64,000 bases of DNA, taken from Exobasidium rhododendri (lineage: Eukaryota > Basidiomycota > Exobasidiomycetes > Exobasidiales > Exobasidiaceae). The DNA lies in the NCBI GenBank assembly GCA_026210745.1, contig CP110632.1, forward strand, positions 682,001 through 746,000, in the 5' to 3' direction. The position numbers were made by a program, and so were the translations under genes. The notes beneath the pieces are model-generated. The model saw only the letters and a program-made list of their open reading frames with translations, had not been told where the DNA came from and did no database searches. Positions 1 to 9,453 of the stretch are shown here, piece by piece. Position 1 is the first letter of the stretch. Every line of letters starts with the position of its first letter.

Positions 1-156
1 GAATGGGCTGAACAGTATCGGGGGCATTCCGTGGGACGACCTGCCGAGTCGTCCTCTTCTGTCTGCTCCTGCTCCCCCTTCGAATAATCATCACCATTAC
101 TTTTCTCTGCTTCACGTCTCTCTTCTCCAATTGACTATCGAGTGTCTACGACTACC

Positions 157-1428
157 ATGTCTGACAGCGATCACGAAATAGACGAGAAGCCCATCGCCAA
201 GAAGGTGAAAGCCATTAAGCGTGAAGCAAGTGCAATGATCATGTTACAATCTGTCCGTGCTTTTGGCTTGGTAAGGATTGAAACGGACCAAGAGCTCTAT
301 CTAGATCGGAGGGATCAGTTTGGCGGTTATCTGGAGATTTTTTGGAAGATTCCGAATCAAATAAAGTCTTCAGCTATCATCAAGATTAAGCAGGTCGAAT
401 GTGTTCATGTAAGTAGCTCAACGTTTGGGCATGTCGAGGTGAATGCTACGGAGCAAGGGCTAAATTGTTCCGTGGTGTAGTGGCATGAGGAAGACACCAA
501 GAATGTGGTCCTCTTTTTGCAGATACGTCGTGACGAGGTCGGCGAGGTAGCCAGTGAATTTGTCAGGGCAAGACCCGAAATCTTCCACTCGTCTAAGATC
601 GGCTTGTTCTTTGCAGGCAATCAAAGGAGTTCATGTAGCGAACTGAAACGATTTATGATACGCTTAAATGTTCAAGTGACGGAGCTGTCACTCGCTGACT
701 ACAAGCTCTTTTGCAGCATAGTAAGAAGGCACAGCTGCCTCTCCGTCACCCAATCGCGGGCTGGTGCATCCTCGCAGAAATGGAAATTGGAGACAATCTT
801 CTCTCACGACAAGGAAAAAGAGGAATTGCAGAAAGAGGTCAAGAAATTAAAAGAGGAGCGTTTGCAATGTGAAGCTGATCTCAGAAGCAAGTCAGCAATG
901 TATGCTCTGCAGAAGACCGAGCAGATTGCCGATCAGGAGAAGAGAATCGAGCTTATGAGAAGTAGCCATACGGCTGAGTTGCAAAGTCTCCAATCTGACT
1001 CCGACGAAGTAATCAATGAGCTGATCGAGGAAATCACACAATTGCAAGATCTGCAGAAACAGACACAGGCAAGGGACGAATCGATTGAGAGAGTGAAAGA
1101 AGAGGCATGCACAAAAGACAAGGAGATATCTGCACTTCAGGAAAAGCTTCACACCAGAGTTACAGAAATCAAAGAAGCAAACGAGGAGGTGAGCAGACTA
1201 GAGACAAAGCTGAAGACAGCAAATTTTAGACTCTTCCAAAGAACTGTTGTCAACGAGTTTCGGAGAGTGCACCTCAAAAGAAAAGTCGACGAAGTACACG
1301 CATTGAGGGCACATCTACGCCGCAAAGAAGAAGGATCTAGAGTCTCTAGAAACATGCTGGAAAGAACGGAGAGGAAGTTGCAGAAATTCCGTGAGGAGCT
1401 GCGACAGGCACAGCAGCTTAGCGATTGA
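157..1428 (+). CDS. coiled-coil protein of unknown function
   Basis: I do not recognise this gene. Two exons are supported: 157-408 and 523-1428. The intron 409-522 begins GTAAGT and ends in a T-rich TTTTTGCAG. Both exons are in phase 0, giving 385 aa. The start is the first ATG in the open frame (MSDSDHEIDEKPIAKKVK). The first ~180 residues are globular-looking without a known motif. From about residue 180 to the end the protein is rich in Glu, Lys, Arg and Leu with heptad-like spacing (for example KEELQKEVKKLKEERL), which indicates a long coiled coil. There is no signal peptide or membrane segment. A structural or scaffold role is only a guess. Further introns inside exon 2 cannot be excluded because I have no homologue to guide the model. 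Confidence 0.6.
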
Positions 1429-2371
1429 AGGTGAATGAAAACGTACTTACGCCGAAGTATAGCTTCGACAAGGAGATTCGTAAAGAGTAAGAAATGGCCA
1501 CAAGAGCGATGTCCGCTCGGTGTGAGACCGGAAGTTGAAGGCAGAAAGCAACATTAGCAACGAGGAGAAACGCTTCAATAACACTTGACAAGTTTGGGAA
1601 CCTGGGAGTAGTCTGCATTTGGAAGATATTGCCTCGCTCCGAAGTGGTATCAGCTGGCGAACAGCTTATGAGTACATTGGGACCCCCTTGATCACCTCTC
1701 GATGAAGACGCAGGCAGAGTTCACTGCTGCTCGAAGGAAGCTCATGTCTCTCATTCTTCCTTACATCATGTATGTATCTAGAACAAACGATCGTGTCCTT
1801 GCTAATTTTTTGTGACACGTACTGAAGGAGGTAAGATGCAAAACATCAGGACGCCGTCTCCGGTCTATACTTTAGAAGCATGGCTCAGGGCCTTCGTCAC
1901 ACGTATGACCATACAGATGTGCCTGCTATGTCGCCTAAGTCCGAAAGTCCGCTCAGTCTCACGCAGTGCCACAAGGAAGGAAGGCGCACATCATAAGGCC
2001 GGAGAGAGATCTAGCTAACACCGCGCAGATGACCGAGGACACAAGTATATCTTCCCCTTCTTTAAAGTTGACAGTTTGTTGACAGGCGGGGTGCAGTAGC
2101 GCACTATCACAGCTGCGCGGGATTAGATGCAATAGATAATCGATAGAAGCCACGCCCTTTTAAATTCGGTGTTACCTGGAGATAGCAAGGATGAAATTCA
2201 ATTCACGGACTACCAGAATGCAAGTACCTTAGAAGCATACGACCGAATAAGCGTCGATCGAGGCGGGACGTGAGCACTTCCCGGTCGACCACACGGAAAT
2301 ACTGCTCGGGAACAGTACGAACAGCCTGCTGCGCTTGAGAAGGACATGTCCCTCAAGTGCCAGGAAGAATG
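1429..2371. other. intergenic, no gene seen
   Basis: Only short ORFs without family motifs occur here, such as a 68-codon frame near 1812-2018. I see no tRNA, repeat or transposon end. The last ~150 bases probably belong to the promoter of the SNG1-like gene. Confidence 0.5.
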
Positions 2372-2380
2372 TATATAATA
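2372..2380 (+). promoter_or_regulatory. TATA box of the SNG1-like gene
   Basis: TATATAATA lies 109-117 bases upstream of the ATG at 2489 in otherwise mixed sequence. Position and sequence fit a fungal TATA element, and the interval to the ATG is a pyrimidine-rich leader. Confidence 0.5.
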
Positions 2381-2417
2381 GGCTCTCCTATCCTCACCAA
2401 AAGCCGGTAGAGCCTCT

Positions 2418-2458
2418 TCAACACTTCTTCTCTTTGCAGTTTCTCAACACTTCTTCTC
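2418..2458 (+). repeat. 15-bp direct repeat in a 5' leader
   Basis: TCAACACTTCTTCTC occurs at 2418-2432 and again at 2444-2458, just upstream of the SNG1-like ATG. Eleven bases separate the copies. This is a small tandem-like duplication within the probable 5' UTR. Confidence 0.7.
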
Positions 2459-2488
2459 CTACCCGCTCCCTGCCCCGTCACATACGCA

Positions 2489-3889
2489 ATGACTTCCAGT
2501 AGCTCAATGGACACGCACACCAAAGAGGAAAGAGCCGATCACCCCACGGATGGAGTCAGAAAGGACCATGGTTCCGAGTCACAATTGATGCATGCAGATC
2601 CTACGTCGGATGATTTCACTCATGGCTTTTGGGACAGAGATCTGGCTGCCTTGAGGAAGTTCTACCTTATGGGACTAGTGAAGTTTACAATACTAGTCAG
2701 CGTCCTCATTTGGGCGATTGTGACAATGTACTGGGGTTCCTTGTGGAAGTCTAGTGATCGTTCACCAAACATTTCCGCCTTTGTCATAAATCGCGACACC
2801 GGAGCAATTGGAACAAACTTGACGAACGCGTTCCTTTCAACAAACGATCTTCCCCCTCCTCATCTTACCTGGACCAGTGTTGCTGCTTCACGATATCCCA
2901 CCAGTGACGACGTCGTGCAAGCTGTTGCCGTGGATGAAGATGCCTGGATCATGGTCGAAATCGTGGAGGATGCTACTGCCCAGCTTGAGACTGCAAGAAA
3001 CAATGCCGACGCTTCGTGGGACCCTACTTCCGTCGTCAAGGTGTACTACAGTGAAGCACGAAACCAAGTGTCTGTAGATGGCGTCATACTCAGTTCGACT
3101 AGGGGAATATTGACATCAGCTCTCACACAGATCAACAAGCAAAGCACGGCGCAATATCTTGCTGCCAATGCTGCCAATGCCGCCGCCTTGATTGCTATTG
3201 CAAATGACTCACCGCAAACAATCGCTGGACCAGTCGCTGTCAGCTACCTCAACCTGCGACCATGGGCCAACTCAGTAGCCATTGCTCCTACATTCGTGGG
3301 CCTAATTTACGTTCTTGTGATCGCATTCAACATCACCATGGCGAATCAAGCATTCCGACAAGGCATCCAGCGAAAGTTGCGATTGAGGTCTCTGATCCTC
3401 ATGAGACTACTCGCCCCTCTAGTCACTTACTTTTTCTTAAGTTGCATGTTCAGTCTGATCAATGTTCCTTTCAAATTACCTTTTGGAGGGATGGGACTGA
3501 CTAGCAATCCCTATGGAGCAGGATTCATGATCTGGTGGATGTTCACCTTTCTTGGAATGTCCGTTCTTGGATTGTTCACGGAAGCCGCGTTAAGTCTCGT
3601 CGGTCCTTCCTTTATCGGTTTCGCCTTGCTCTTTTTGATCATCATCAACGTTTCAGTGGCCAATCTGCCCATCGAGTTGCAGGTTGACTTCTTCCAATAT
3701 GGATACGCAATGCCGTTCTACAATCTACGCCAAGCATACATCGCTATCATCTACAACGTAGGCAAACACTCGACGCTGTTCAAGTACTTTGGGATACTTC
3801 TGTCCTGGCTGGTGGTTGTGCTACTAACCCTGCCTATCTGGATCTGGCGAGAAAGGAGACAAGCGCTCAAAGACGCTAGACCAAGCTAG
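2489..3889 (+). CDS. DUF3533 / SNG1-family membrane protein
   Basis: Single-exon protein of 466 aa, usual length for the family. An N-terminal hydrophilic stretch of ~65 residues is followed by one membrane segment near residues 65-90. A long extracytoplasmic region (to ~260) follows, containing the family-like stretch YPTSDDVVQAVAVDEDAW. At least five more membrane segments fill residues ~265-455, and the end is basic. This architecture matches the DUF3533 family, whose yeast member SNG1 confers nitrosoguanidine resistance and affects plasma-membrane lipid asymmetry. That role here is inferred from the family. The start at 2489 follows a TATA box and pyrimidine-rich leader. The Harbinger transposon begins 151 bases after the stop, so the native 3' region may have been separated from the convergent SDR gene by that insertion. 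Confidence 0.85.
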   Translation: MTSSSSMDTHTKEERADHPTDGVRKDHGSESQLMHADPTSDDFTHGFWDRDLAALRKFYLMGLVKFTILVSVLIWAIVTMYWGSLWKSSDRSPNISAFVINRDTGAIGTNLTNAFLSTNDLPPPHLTWTSVAASRYPTSDDVVQAVAVDEDAWIMVEIVEDATAQLETARNNADASWDPTSVVKVYYSEARNQVSVDGVILSSTRGILTSALTQINKQSTAQYLAANAANAAALIAIANDSPQTIAGPVAVSYLNLRPWANSVAIAPTFVGLIYVLVIAFNITMANQAFRQGIQRKLRLRSLILMRLLAPLVTYFFLSCMFSLINVPFKLPFGGMGLTSNPYGAGFMIWWMFTFLGMSVLGLFTEAALSLVGPSFIGFALLFLIIINVSVANLPIELQVDFFQYGYAMPFYNLRQAYIAIIYNVGKHSTLFKYFGILLSWLVVVLLTLPIWIWRERRQALKDARPS

Positions 3890-4035
3890 ATCTTCGACCT
3901 CTCGTTGAGGAAAGACAGAGTTCATACGGACTGTCTCTTCAATGCGTACAGCAGCATGGTCCTACAAGACGCGAATAATCAATTCGGATTCCCGAGATGC
4001 TACAGTATGTACTGTAATTGTAATGTAAAGACTTA

Positions 4036-4040
4036 TAATA
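4036..4040. repeat. left flanking direct repeat of Harbinger (TAATA)
   Basis: TAATA directly precedes the left end and is matched exactly after the right end. PIF/Harbinger elements usually duplicate 3 bp of TWA type. The 5-bp identity contains TAA, so the true duplication may be shorter. Confidence 0.7.
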
Positions 4041-4545
4041 GGGGGTTTCACGCGTTTGTAACCCGAAACGTGAATTGCAGATAATTGCTTTTAAATTTGA
4101 ACACCCCCACCGATCTCACTTTTTAACTTTGTACAACCATCACCACACCTGGTAAGTGGTAAAAGCTGGCTGACTGTTGTCCTGAGCCTTTTGGGTTAGC
4201 TAGAGAGCTTGGGAAGGGTGGAGGGGGCGTCTGGGAGACAGCTGCCGGGTCCCATTGCCACCTTGGCTCCCTAAAGCTGGCCCAAGAGGTAAAGGGCAAC
4301 TATTGGCTGGCCGATGGGAGGTGCCAGGAATATGGGAGGTCATGCCCTTTTTTTTGACAATAGTACTTCTTGCACCAATTCTAGAGACACGTTACCTATA
4401 CATAGTTTCTTCATTTCTACACCTTCCTCATAGCCATCAGCCTGTTCTCTGACTCTCTAGTAAGTACAAAGCAGACGCAGCAGAGCATCACGCTCACTGC
4501 ACCTTCTGTTAGTGCCACGCCACAGTTACCGCCAAATTCAGATCA

Positions 4546-4653
4546 ATGAAGCGTGTGCCTTCATCACAGATTTTGCAACAGGGATATCTCTTATCCAGCT
4601 TGGTGAGAGCGTTGCCAGCATTGGCTCAGCGTCTAGCTCAGAAGAAGTGTTGA
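4546..4653 (+). promoter_or_regulatory. 35-codon upstream ORF ending on the transposase ATG
   Basis: An ATG at 4546, out of frame with the transposase, opens 35 codons that end at TGA 4651-4653. The transposase ATG begins at 4653, giving an overlapping TGATG. A possible 5' leader intron (GTAAGT at 4460, AG at 4511-4512) lies upstream. The geometry would allow termination-reinitiation coupling. Alternatively, it may mean that the annotated transposase start misses a splice event. Confidence 0.4.
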
Positions 4654-5987
4654 TGCTGGCTTTGGAAACTCTTGTACAAGAATTATCAAATCTGGAATCT
4701 CAACGATACCTTGCACCACGCATCTGTGTTCCTAAACACAGATGTATGATTGATGAATTAAATTACTGGGCAGCATACAATCATCAACGCTTCCGAGGCT
4801 TTGCTAGAATGCAACCTCAAGCCTTTGATACCCTTGCAAACCAACTCAAGTCAACAGTATCATTCTCAAGGCTTCCAAGGTGCACCATAGCTAACGTGAG
4901 AGAGCAATTGGCAGTTGCTCTTTATCGTCTTGGACGGTCAGGCAATGCAGCAGGCGTGCGGGATGTAGGTCATGCATGCGGATGTTCAGAGGGTTCTGTG
5001 CACAATTGGACACAGACTGTTGTAGAAGGTCTGAATGAGCTTGCAGCGTCAACAGTGGTATGGGCAAATGAAGAGGAACGCAATGCAGCAAGAGACTGGG
5101 TGATCAGAAAGAGCGGCGTGGAGGAATGGGGTAGCGGTTGGGCCGTTGTAGATGGTACACACATCAATCTTGCCTGGAAGCCTAATAGAAACCATCGAGA
5201 ATACTTCAATTACAAAGGAAAGTATAGTATGAATGTTCAACTTGTGATGCTACCACACTCTATGAGGATCATTGAGTGTGTTATAGGATTTCCTGGATCT
5301 GCTCAAGATTCTCGTGTATGGGCTGGAGGTAGTAGAGTCTTGAGAGAGCCACATCTCTTTCTAGACAAGGGAGAATTTATTTGGACGGATGGTGGTTATG
5401 GCTATAGCCCTTTTACTGTTGGTGTCTATAGCCACATACGTTCAGAGGCAGTGCATGATCTGAGACAATTCAACTATTATCAATCACTTATACGTGGTAG
5501 AGCAGAGCACGGCATATCTTACCTCAAACAGCGCTTTCAAGCACTTAAGAGCTATAGAGGAAATATGTACCGGCTGGTGGATGAGATGATGGTATCAAAG
5601 GTGATAATGGCTTGTATTGTTGCACACACCATTGCTTCAACGTATGATCAGAGCAAAGATGTAGCGCAATGGCTTGTAGATGGTCAAGCTATTTCAAATT
5701 TAGATGATGCACTGAACAATGTTGAAACAACTCAAACAACAAGCTTTAGCACAAGCAATACGCAACTATTATTGCGTCAGAGAGCAAAGCGGCAGCATGA
5801 TTTCAAGAGATCACAAGAAAATGAATTGATACAGCTAGGAGAGCGCAAAGTAGACCGTCTACGCAAAGATAGGGCATTGGACCTGCGCGAGAAGATGCAT
5901 GCAAGCTTGTTTAGGGCTTTAGATCTCACTTTTGTAGACACAGATGCTGACTCACGTAGAAAAGAGGCAGCAAGAAGAGGTCTCTAG
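4653..5987 (+). CDS. Harbinger transposase (HARBI1-like DDE nuclease)
   Basis: The frame is open from 4512, but the first ATG is at 4653 (444 aa). Counting from 4512, the DDE_Tnp_4 core shows Asp214 in VVDGTHINL, the supporting Asp256 in SAQDSRVW, Asp293 in WTDGGYGYSP, and Glu332 in RGRAEHGISYLKQRF. These are the expected D-D-E residues and spacing for PIF/Harbinger nucleases. An N-terminal helix-turn-helix-like region (GRSGNAAGVRDVGHACGCSE) precedes them. It cuts and rejoins the element's ends, acting with the Myb-like partner encoded on the other strand. No internal stop is seen. The stop codon is part of a CTAG palindrome shared with the stop of the opposing ORF. Only the start is uncertain. 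Confidence 0.88.
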   Translation: MLALETLVQELSNLESQRYLAPRICVPKHRCMIDELNYWAAYNHQRFRGFARMQPQAFDTLANQLKSTVSFSRLPRCTIANVREQLAVALYRLGRSGNAAGVRDVGHACGCSEGSVHNWTQTVVEGLNELAASTVVWANEEERNAARDWVIRKSGVEEWGSGWAVVDGTHINLAWKPNRNHREYFNYKGKYSMNVQLVMLPHSMRIIECVIGFPGSAQDSRVWAGGSRVLREPHLFLDKGEFIWTDGGYGYSPFTVGVYSHIRSEAVHDLRQFNYYQSLIRGRAEHGISYLKQRFQALKSYRGNMYRLVDEMMVSKVIMACIVAHTIASTYDQSKDVAQWLVDGQAISNLDDALNNVETTQTTSFSTSNTQLLLRQRAKRQHDFKRSQENELIQLGERKVDRLRKDRALDLREKMHASLFRALDLTFVDTDADSRRKEAARRGL

Positions 5988-7123
5988 ACAGGATGTTCAG
6001 GGGTTCTCCCGATAGATCTTTGTACCAAGGCAAGCAGTGCCTCCATGTAGCGTTCTTGTGCTGCTCTTGCACTTTCTCGCTCTTTGTCCATCTTTTCTCT
6101 TTCACGCTCTATTGCACGCCTCTCTTCCAACTTGTCCTCATGTTCCAATTCCAGCTTTTTCTTTTCAAGCTCAATGTCAAGTTCCCTTCTGCGTGTTATT
6201 TGTTCCTCAATGCTTGCTCTCTGAGTATATGACCCGCTGACAACATCTTGAACAGACTGCGTCATCATGTCCCGCACCATATCTGGCTGGGTTCTTCTCT
6301 GTATTGAAACTTCTCTCCGCTTGCGTTTCTGCCTTGACATGGGTGTGTTGTCCAGATCTCTCTCAGCATACGTTGCAGAGTCTGATTGCGTTGGCTGCAA
6401 TGAGGTAGGTGTGGATGAAACTTGCGGCATCAAAGGATCACTTGCAGACGCTGTCACAGAACTTCCTAAGCTAGGAATTCCCCGTCCATTCCTAGCCTGA
6501 CTACTGGGAAATCCTTGATCTGCGTCTTCATCACTGCTGTCCAGGCTTAGGCTCCAGCCTGTCTGTTGAGATGTACTCCCGGCTGCATGGGGTGTTTCAG
6601 GATCAGGCAAATGAAGCCCCGTGTCATTAGTGCCATTGTCGGCCTCTTGCATCTGAGAGAAATCATTGTCTAGGTCCATATTATATCCACTGCTGGTGAG
6701 AACCTGAACTGGCTCAACGTCAGGTCTATCAATAGCCATTGCATGCCATTTCTCCCACCATGGAACACGGATGAGAAGTTCTTCACGCTGTGTCTTGAGG
6801 CTTGAGCCAGAACGTAATTCTTCCAACAGTTTACCTTGACCAGTCTGTGTCATCTTGTCCCTCTCTTTCCTATATATATCATGCAATGCTTTGATCTTTG
6901 CTCTGATACGGGAATCATCTGCTGGCTTATCATCTGGCCAAATATAAAGATAGACATGTCGCAAGAGGGAGGCTTTATTTATCTTTCCATTGTCTTGGCC
7001 TGGGGGTACCCGGCCAGGTAATAGAGCATACTGATAGCGTGGTCGCTGATAGAGGTAGTCAACAAGTTTCTCTACATCTGAGTCCTTCCATGCCATATGT
7101 GCTCGGCGTCGAGGGCTTCTCAT
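5984..7123 (-). CDS. Harbinger second ORF, Myb/SANT-like DNA-binding protein
   Basis: 379 aa, starting at ATG 7123. Residues ~10-140 form a Myb/SANT-like domain of the type found in transposon proteins (KDSDVEKLVDYLYQRPRYQY ... IRAKIKALHDIYRKER ... WWEKWHAMA). A Ser/Thr/Gln-rich linker spans ~150-280. A highly charged coiled coil follows at ~300-365 (ELEKKKLELEHEDKLEERR). In characterised PIF/Harbinger elements the equivalent protein binds transposon ends and brings the nuclease to the nucleus, so I infer that role. Its stop codon (complement of CTA 5984-5986) and the transposase stop (TAG 5985-5987) come from the same four bases. The two convergent genes therefore have no spacer, and their transcripts must overlap. 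Confidence 0.85.
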   Translation of the reverse strand: MRSPRRRAHMAWKDSDVEKLVDYLYQRPRYQYALLPGRVPPGQDNGKINKASLLRHVYLYIWPDDKPADDSRIRAKIKALHDIYRKERDKMTQTGQGKLLEELRSGSSLKTQREELLIRVPWWEKWHAMAIDRPDVEPVQVLTSSGYNMDLDNDFSQMQEADNGTNDTGLHLPDPETPHAAGSTSQQTGWSLSLDSSDEDADQGFPSSQARNGRGIPSLGSSVTASASDPLMPQVSSTPTSLQPTQSDSATYAERDLDNTPMSRQKRKRREVSIQRRTQPDMVRDMMTQSVQDVVSGSYTQRASIEEQITRRRELDIELEKKKLELEHEDKLEERRAIEREREKMDKERESARAAQERYMEALLALVQRSIGRTPEHPV

Positions 7124-7204
7124 GTTGTTGTGCTAAATTACAGCTGCGCACAAAGTAATTTCAGAAATCAAGACTTCATGAATTTGCAAAGCAGCTCTTG
7201 AGGC

Positions 7205-7302
7205 TGTATTCTCATTCCTGTATTTTCATTCATGAATACGTCACATGTGACTGACAAATTAACAACTCTCAGTCAGAATATCCCATTCGTGTATTCTCAT
7301 TC
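7205..7302 (-). repeat. subterminal 13-bp repeats of Harbinger
   Basis: TGTATTYTCATTC occurs three times close to the right end: 7205-7217, 7219-7231 and 7290-7302. The last two extend into CATGAAT. A palindrome ATGAATTCAT follows at 7311-7320. Repeats of this kind near transposon ends are commonly binding sites for the element's DNA-binding protein. That role is inferred. Confidence 0.6.
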
Positions 7303-7340
7303 ATGAATGGATGAATTCATGAACGCGTCGTGAAACCCCC

Positions 7341-7345
7341 TAATA
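7341..7345. repeat. right flanking direct repeat of Harbinger (TAATA)
   Basis: Exact copy of the left flanking TAATA, immediately outside the right terminal inverted repeat. Confidence 0.7.
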
Positions 7346-7553
7346 GATTCTCTCTCCTCTAATTGTTGTACTTTGAGATAAGTGATAGCCATGATGCGGT
7401 ACTAAGACACGACCGCACTCGAGCATCCAAGTGACTTCCGACCGAGATGCACAACATTTGCCTTCTCAAGGGTACGGAACCCTCTTACAAGTTTCGTCAC
7501 GTCATTCCACCACTTACATGTTGATCACATTTTCAGGCATAAGCAAAGATACA

Positions 7554-9000
7554 TCACAAGAATTCAGGCAGGTGACCCGGTGCGACCTGGTCTAATCCTC
7601 TTTCCTTTGCTTTGATGTCCTCCAGCGTACGTTCCCACAATCTGCTGGTTGCCAAGACATCCGAGCATTCCGGCCTGGCCTCTGTTGATACGTTTCTGTT
7701 GATGTAATGACCTCCCACTAGTTTGGATGCTCCAATGGATGGTTTTCCTTTACTTTCTTCCAATTGTGAGGGTCTGAATCCGAATTTGGGATGCAGAGCT
7801 CCATATAGAATACAAAGACTACCTTGGGAGGTGGGAATGGAAACCTTGCTGATGATGTATGCTAAAACTTGAGGGGCTGGCCACGGTACACTTGCAATGT
7901 CGGGATTGTTCCAGCTGCGCAGATGTGAGGGAGGGGAACGAAGGTTTAGCAAGGCCGAGGATGCGCGAAGACTGAAATCAATAGACTCACATATTCGAGC
8001 CAACGAAGCCGGCTGAATGGCAGAGGTGTGTCAGAAGACATCAGTACGGTACAGAGGTAGGTAATCTACACGGTCACCACTCACGATGGACCGCATTGAC
8101 AACGACGTGCCTGTAGTCTTCTGATCTTGAGAGTCTTGATTGAAGCTCAAACGACCACATGACGTGATACAATTTTGAATCACAGTAAGCATCCACTCCA
8201 CCACTGAACAGTCGACTGATGTCAGTCCAAGGTATCCTTCGACGATGAATTCTGCTTACGATCCGGCTCACCTTCCCCTACTCTGGCCTTTCTCGTAGTC
8301 CATGCTACTGAAGTCCAGTCTTCCTCCAAAGTGAAAGCAGGAACACGTATTCACAATGCGCGGCGTCTTCGCCTTCTTCATCGAAGGCAGGACAATCAAC
8401 GTCAAGAGACAGTGTCCCAGATAGTTGACCGATCCTGGGCGAGAGAAAGGGATACGTATCGTGTCAGTGAATAGAGGCTTCGTAGGCTCTTACTCCTCTG
8501 GCGCTCTCACTTGTCAGCTCAAAACCATCCTCTGTGGTGATGTTCGCCCTCATCGAAAGTCCAGCATTGTTGCACAGATAGTCAAGCGTCATTCCGCTCT
8601 CCATCCATCTCTTACCTAGCGCTTCCACGCTCTTCAGGCTTGCAAAGTCCACCTCCCACCAAGTCAATTGATCTTCCTTAATCGTCCCTTTACTCCTCTC
8701 CAGCATTGATTTGATAGCTATCGTAGGGTGAATTTCATGAGGGGGAGGATCTCTACAGGCTAGAATCACATTGGCGCCCCATTGTGCGAACGTATATGCT
8801 GCTTCTAGACCGATTCCACTATTTGCCCCGCTGATCAGCACATTCTTCCCACTCAAATCCATTCGAGGTGGATATGGTGCCATAGCAGAGCGATCTCCAG
8901 TGAATCGTTTGTATTGACAATACACCTGAGTCCACGCTTTGGTGGACGGCGAGAGGCCAGCTCCTGAACAGTGGGTATCATAGACGGATGGGACGGACAT
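7554..9000 (-). CDS. short-chain dehydrogenase/reductase (retinol dehydrogenase-like)
   Basis: Five exons on the minus strand: 9000-8511, 8434-8272, 8215-8085, 8012-7991 and 7914-7554, giving 388 aa in frame. All four introns (56-76 nt) have GT..AG ends. The classical SDR core is clear: the NAD(P)-binding glycine motif SGANSGIG follows GKNVLI, CRDPP follows the second strand, and LCNNAG marks the fourth strand. The active-site region has the tetrad-like YCDSKLYHV (Tyr and Lys spaced YxxxK) and a preceding NTCSCFHFGG. VHPGFVGSNM follows. The substrate cannot be told from sequence. Lipophilic alcohols or ketones are usual for this subgroup. The fourth exon is only 22 nt. The gene is divergent from the GH43 gene, with 453 bases between the two ATGs. 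Confidence 0.88.
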
Positions 9001-9453
9001 GGCTGAGCAAGGATGGAGCGGTCTTGGATGGAGGGACAGATTCGAGCTATGACAATGTGCGGGGGCACGTCTTTGATAAATCTGGCACGACTTTCGGATC
9101 CGGGTATTGAATTACTCTATTGCAACCGCGACGAACTGATACTCCTTCTGTTAATCCCTTGGGTTGTTTATTCCTCTTACCTGAGCGCGTCTTCCATGGC
9201 TAGAGAAGTCAATTTGAAAGCGTGTCAAGATCTGCGCCTGACTTCTCTTTTCTCGCACGGTCTCTCCCTTTCTCTCATCTTTCTCCGGGATTATGTACAA
9301 CCTTCCCTTCATATAGATATAATCACTACAACACCCTTGCCTCGCTCTGCTCTTCGTCGTCCAATTCTGCAGCACGGAAACCCGTCTTTCTTGATCCCCG
9401 CCAAATGATGTAGTATCCTTGTCTACTTACACGCTATCACACCCCCCCAGACT
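9001..9453. promoter_or_regulatory. divergent intergenic region SDR/GH43
   Basis: 453 bases between two divergent start codons, so both promoters must lie here or overlap. An AT-rich patch near 9308-9325 (ATATAGATATAATC) may hold the TATA element of the GH43 gene. Small ORFs in this stretch have no family signature. Confidence 0.45.

Larger units (their letters stand above)
4041..7340. mobile_element. PIF/Harbinger DNA transposon, apparently intact
   Basis: The element is 3,300 bp. Both ends carry the same 12-base terminal inverted repeat, GGGGGTTTCACG (4041-4052 and, inverted, 7329-7340). Weaker similarity continues inward around CGCGTT. TAATA flanks both sides. Two convergent ORFs fill the interior: a HARBI1-like DDE nuclease and a Myb/SANT-like protein with a coiled-coil tail, the classic two-gene set of this superfamily. 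Both ORFs are open, and the flanking repeat is perfect, so the insertion looks young and possibly autonomous. It lies in the shared 3' intergenic space of two convergent host genes, which would be ~360 bp apart without it. Confidence 0.9.
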
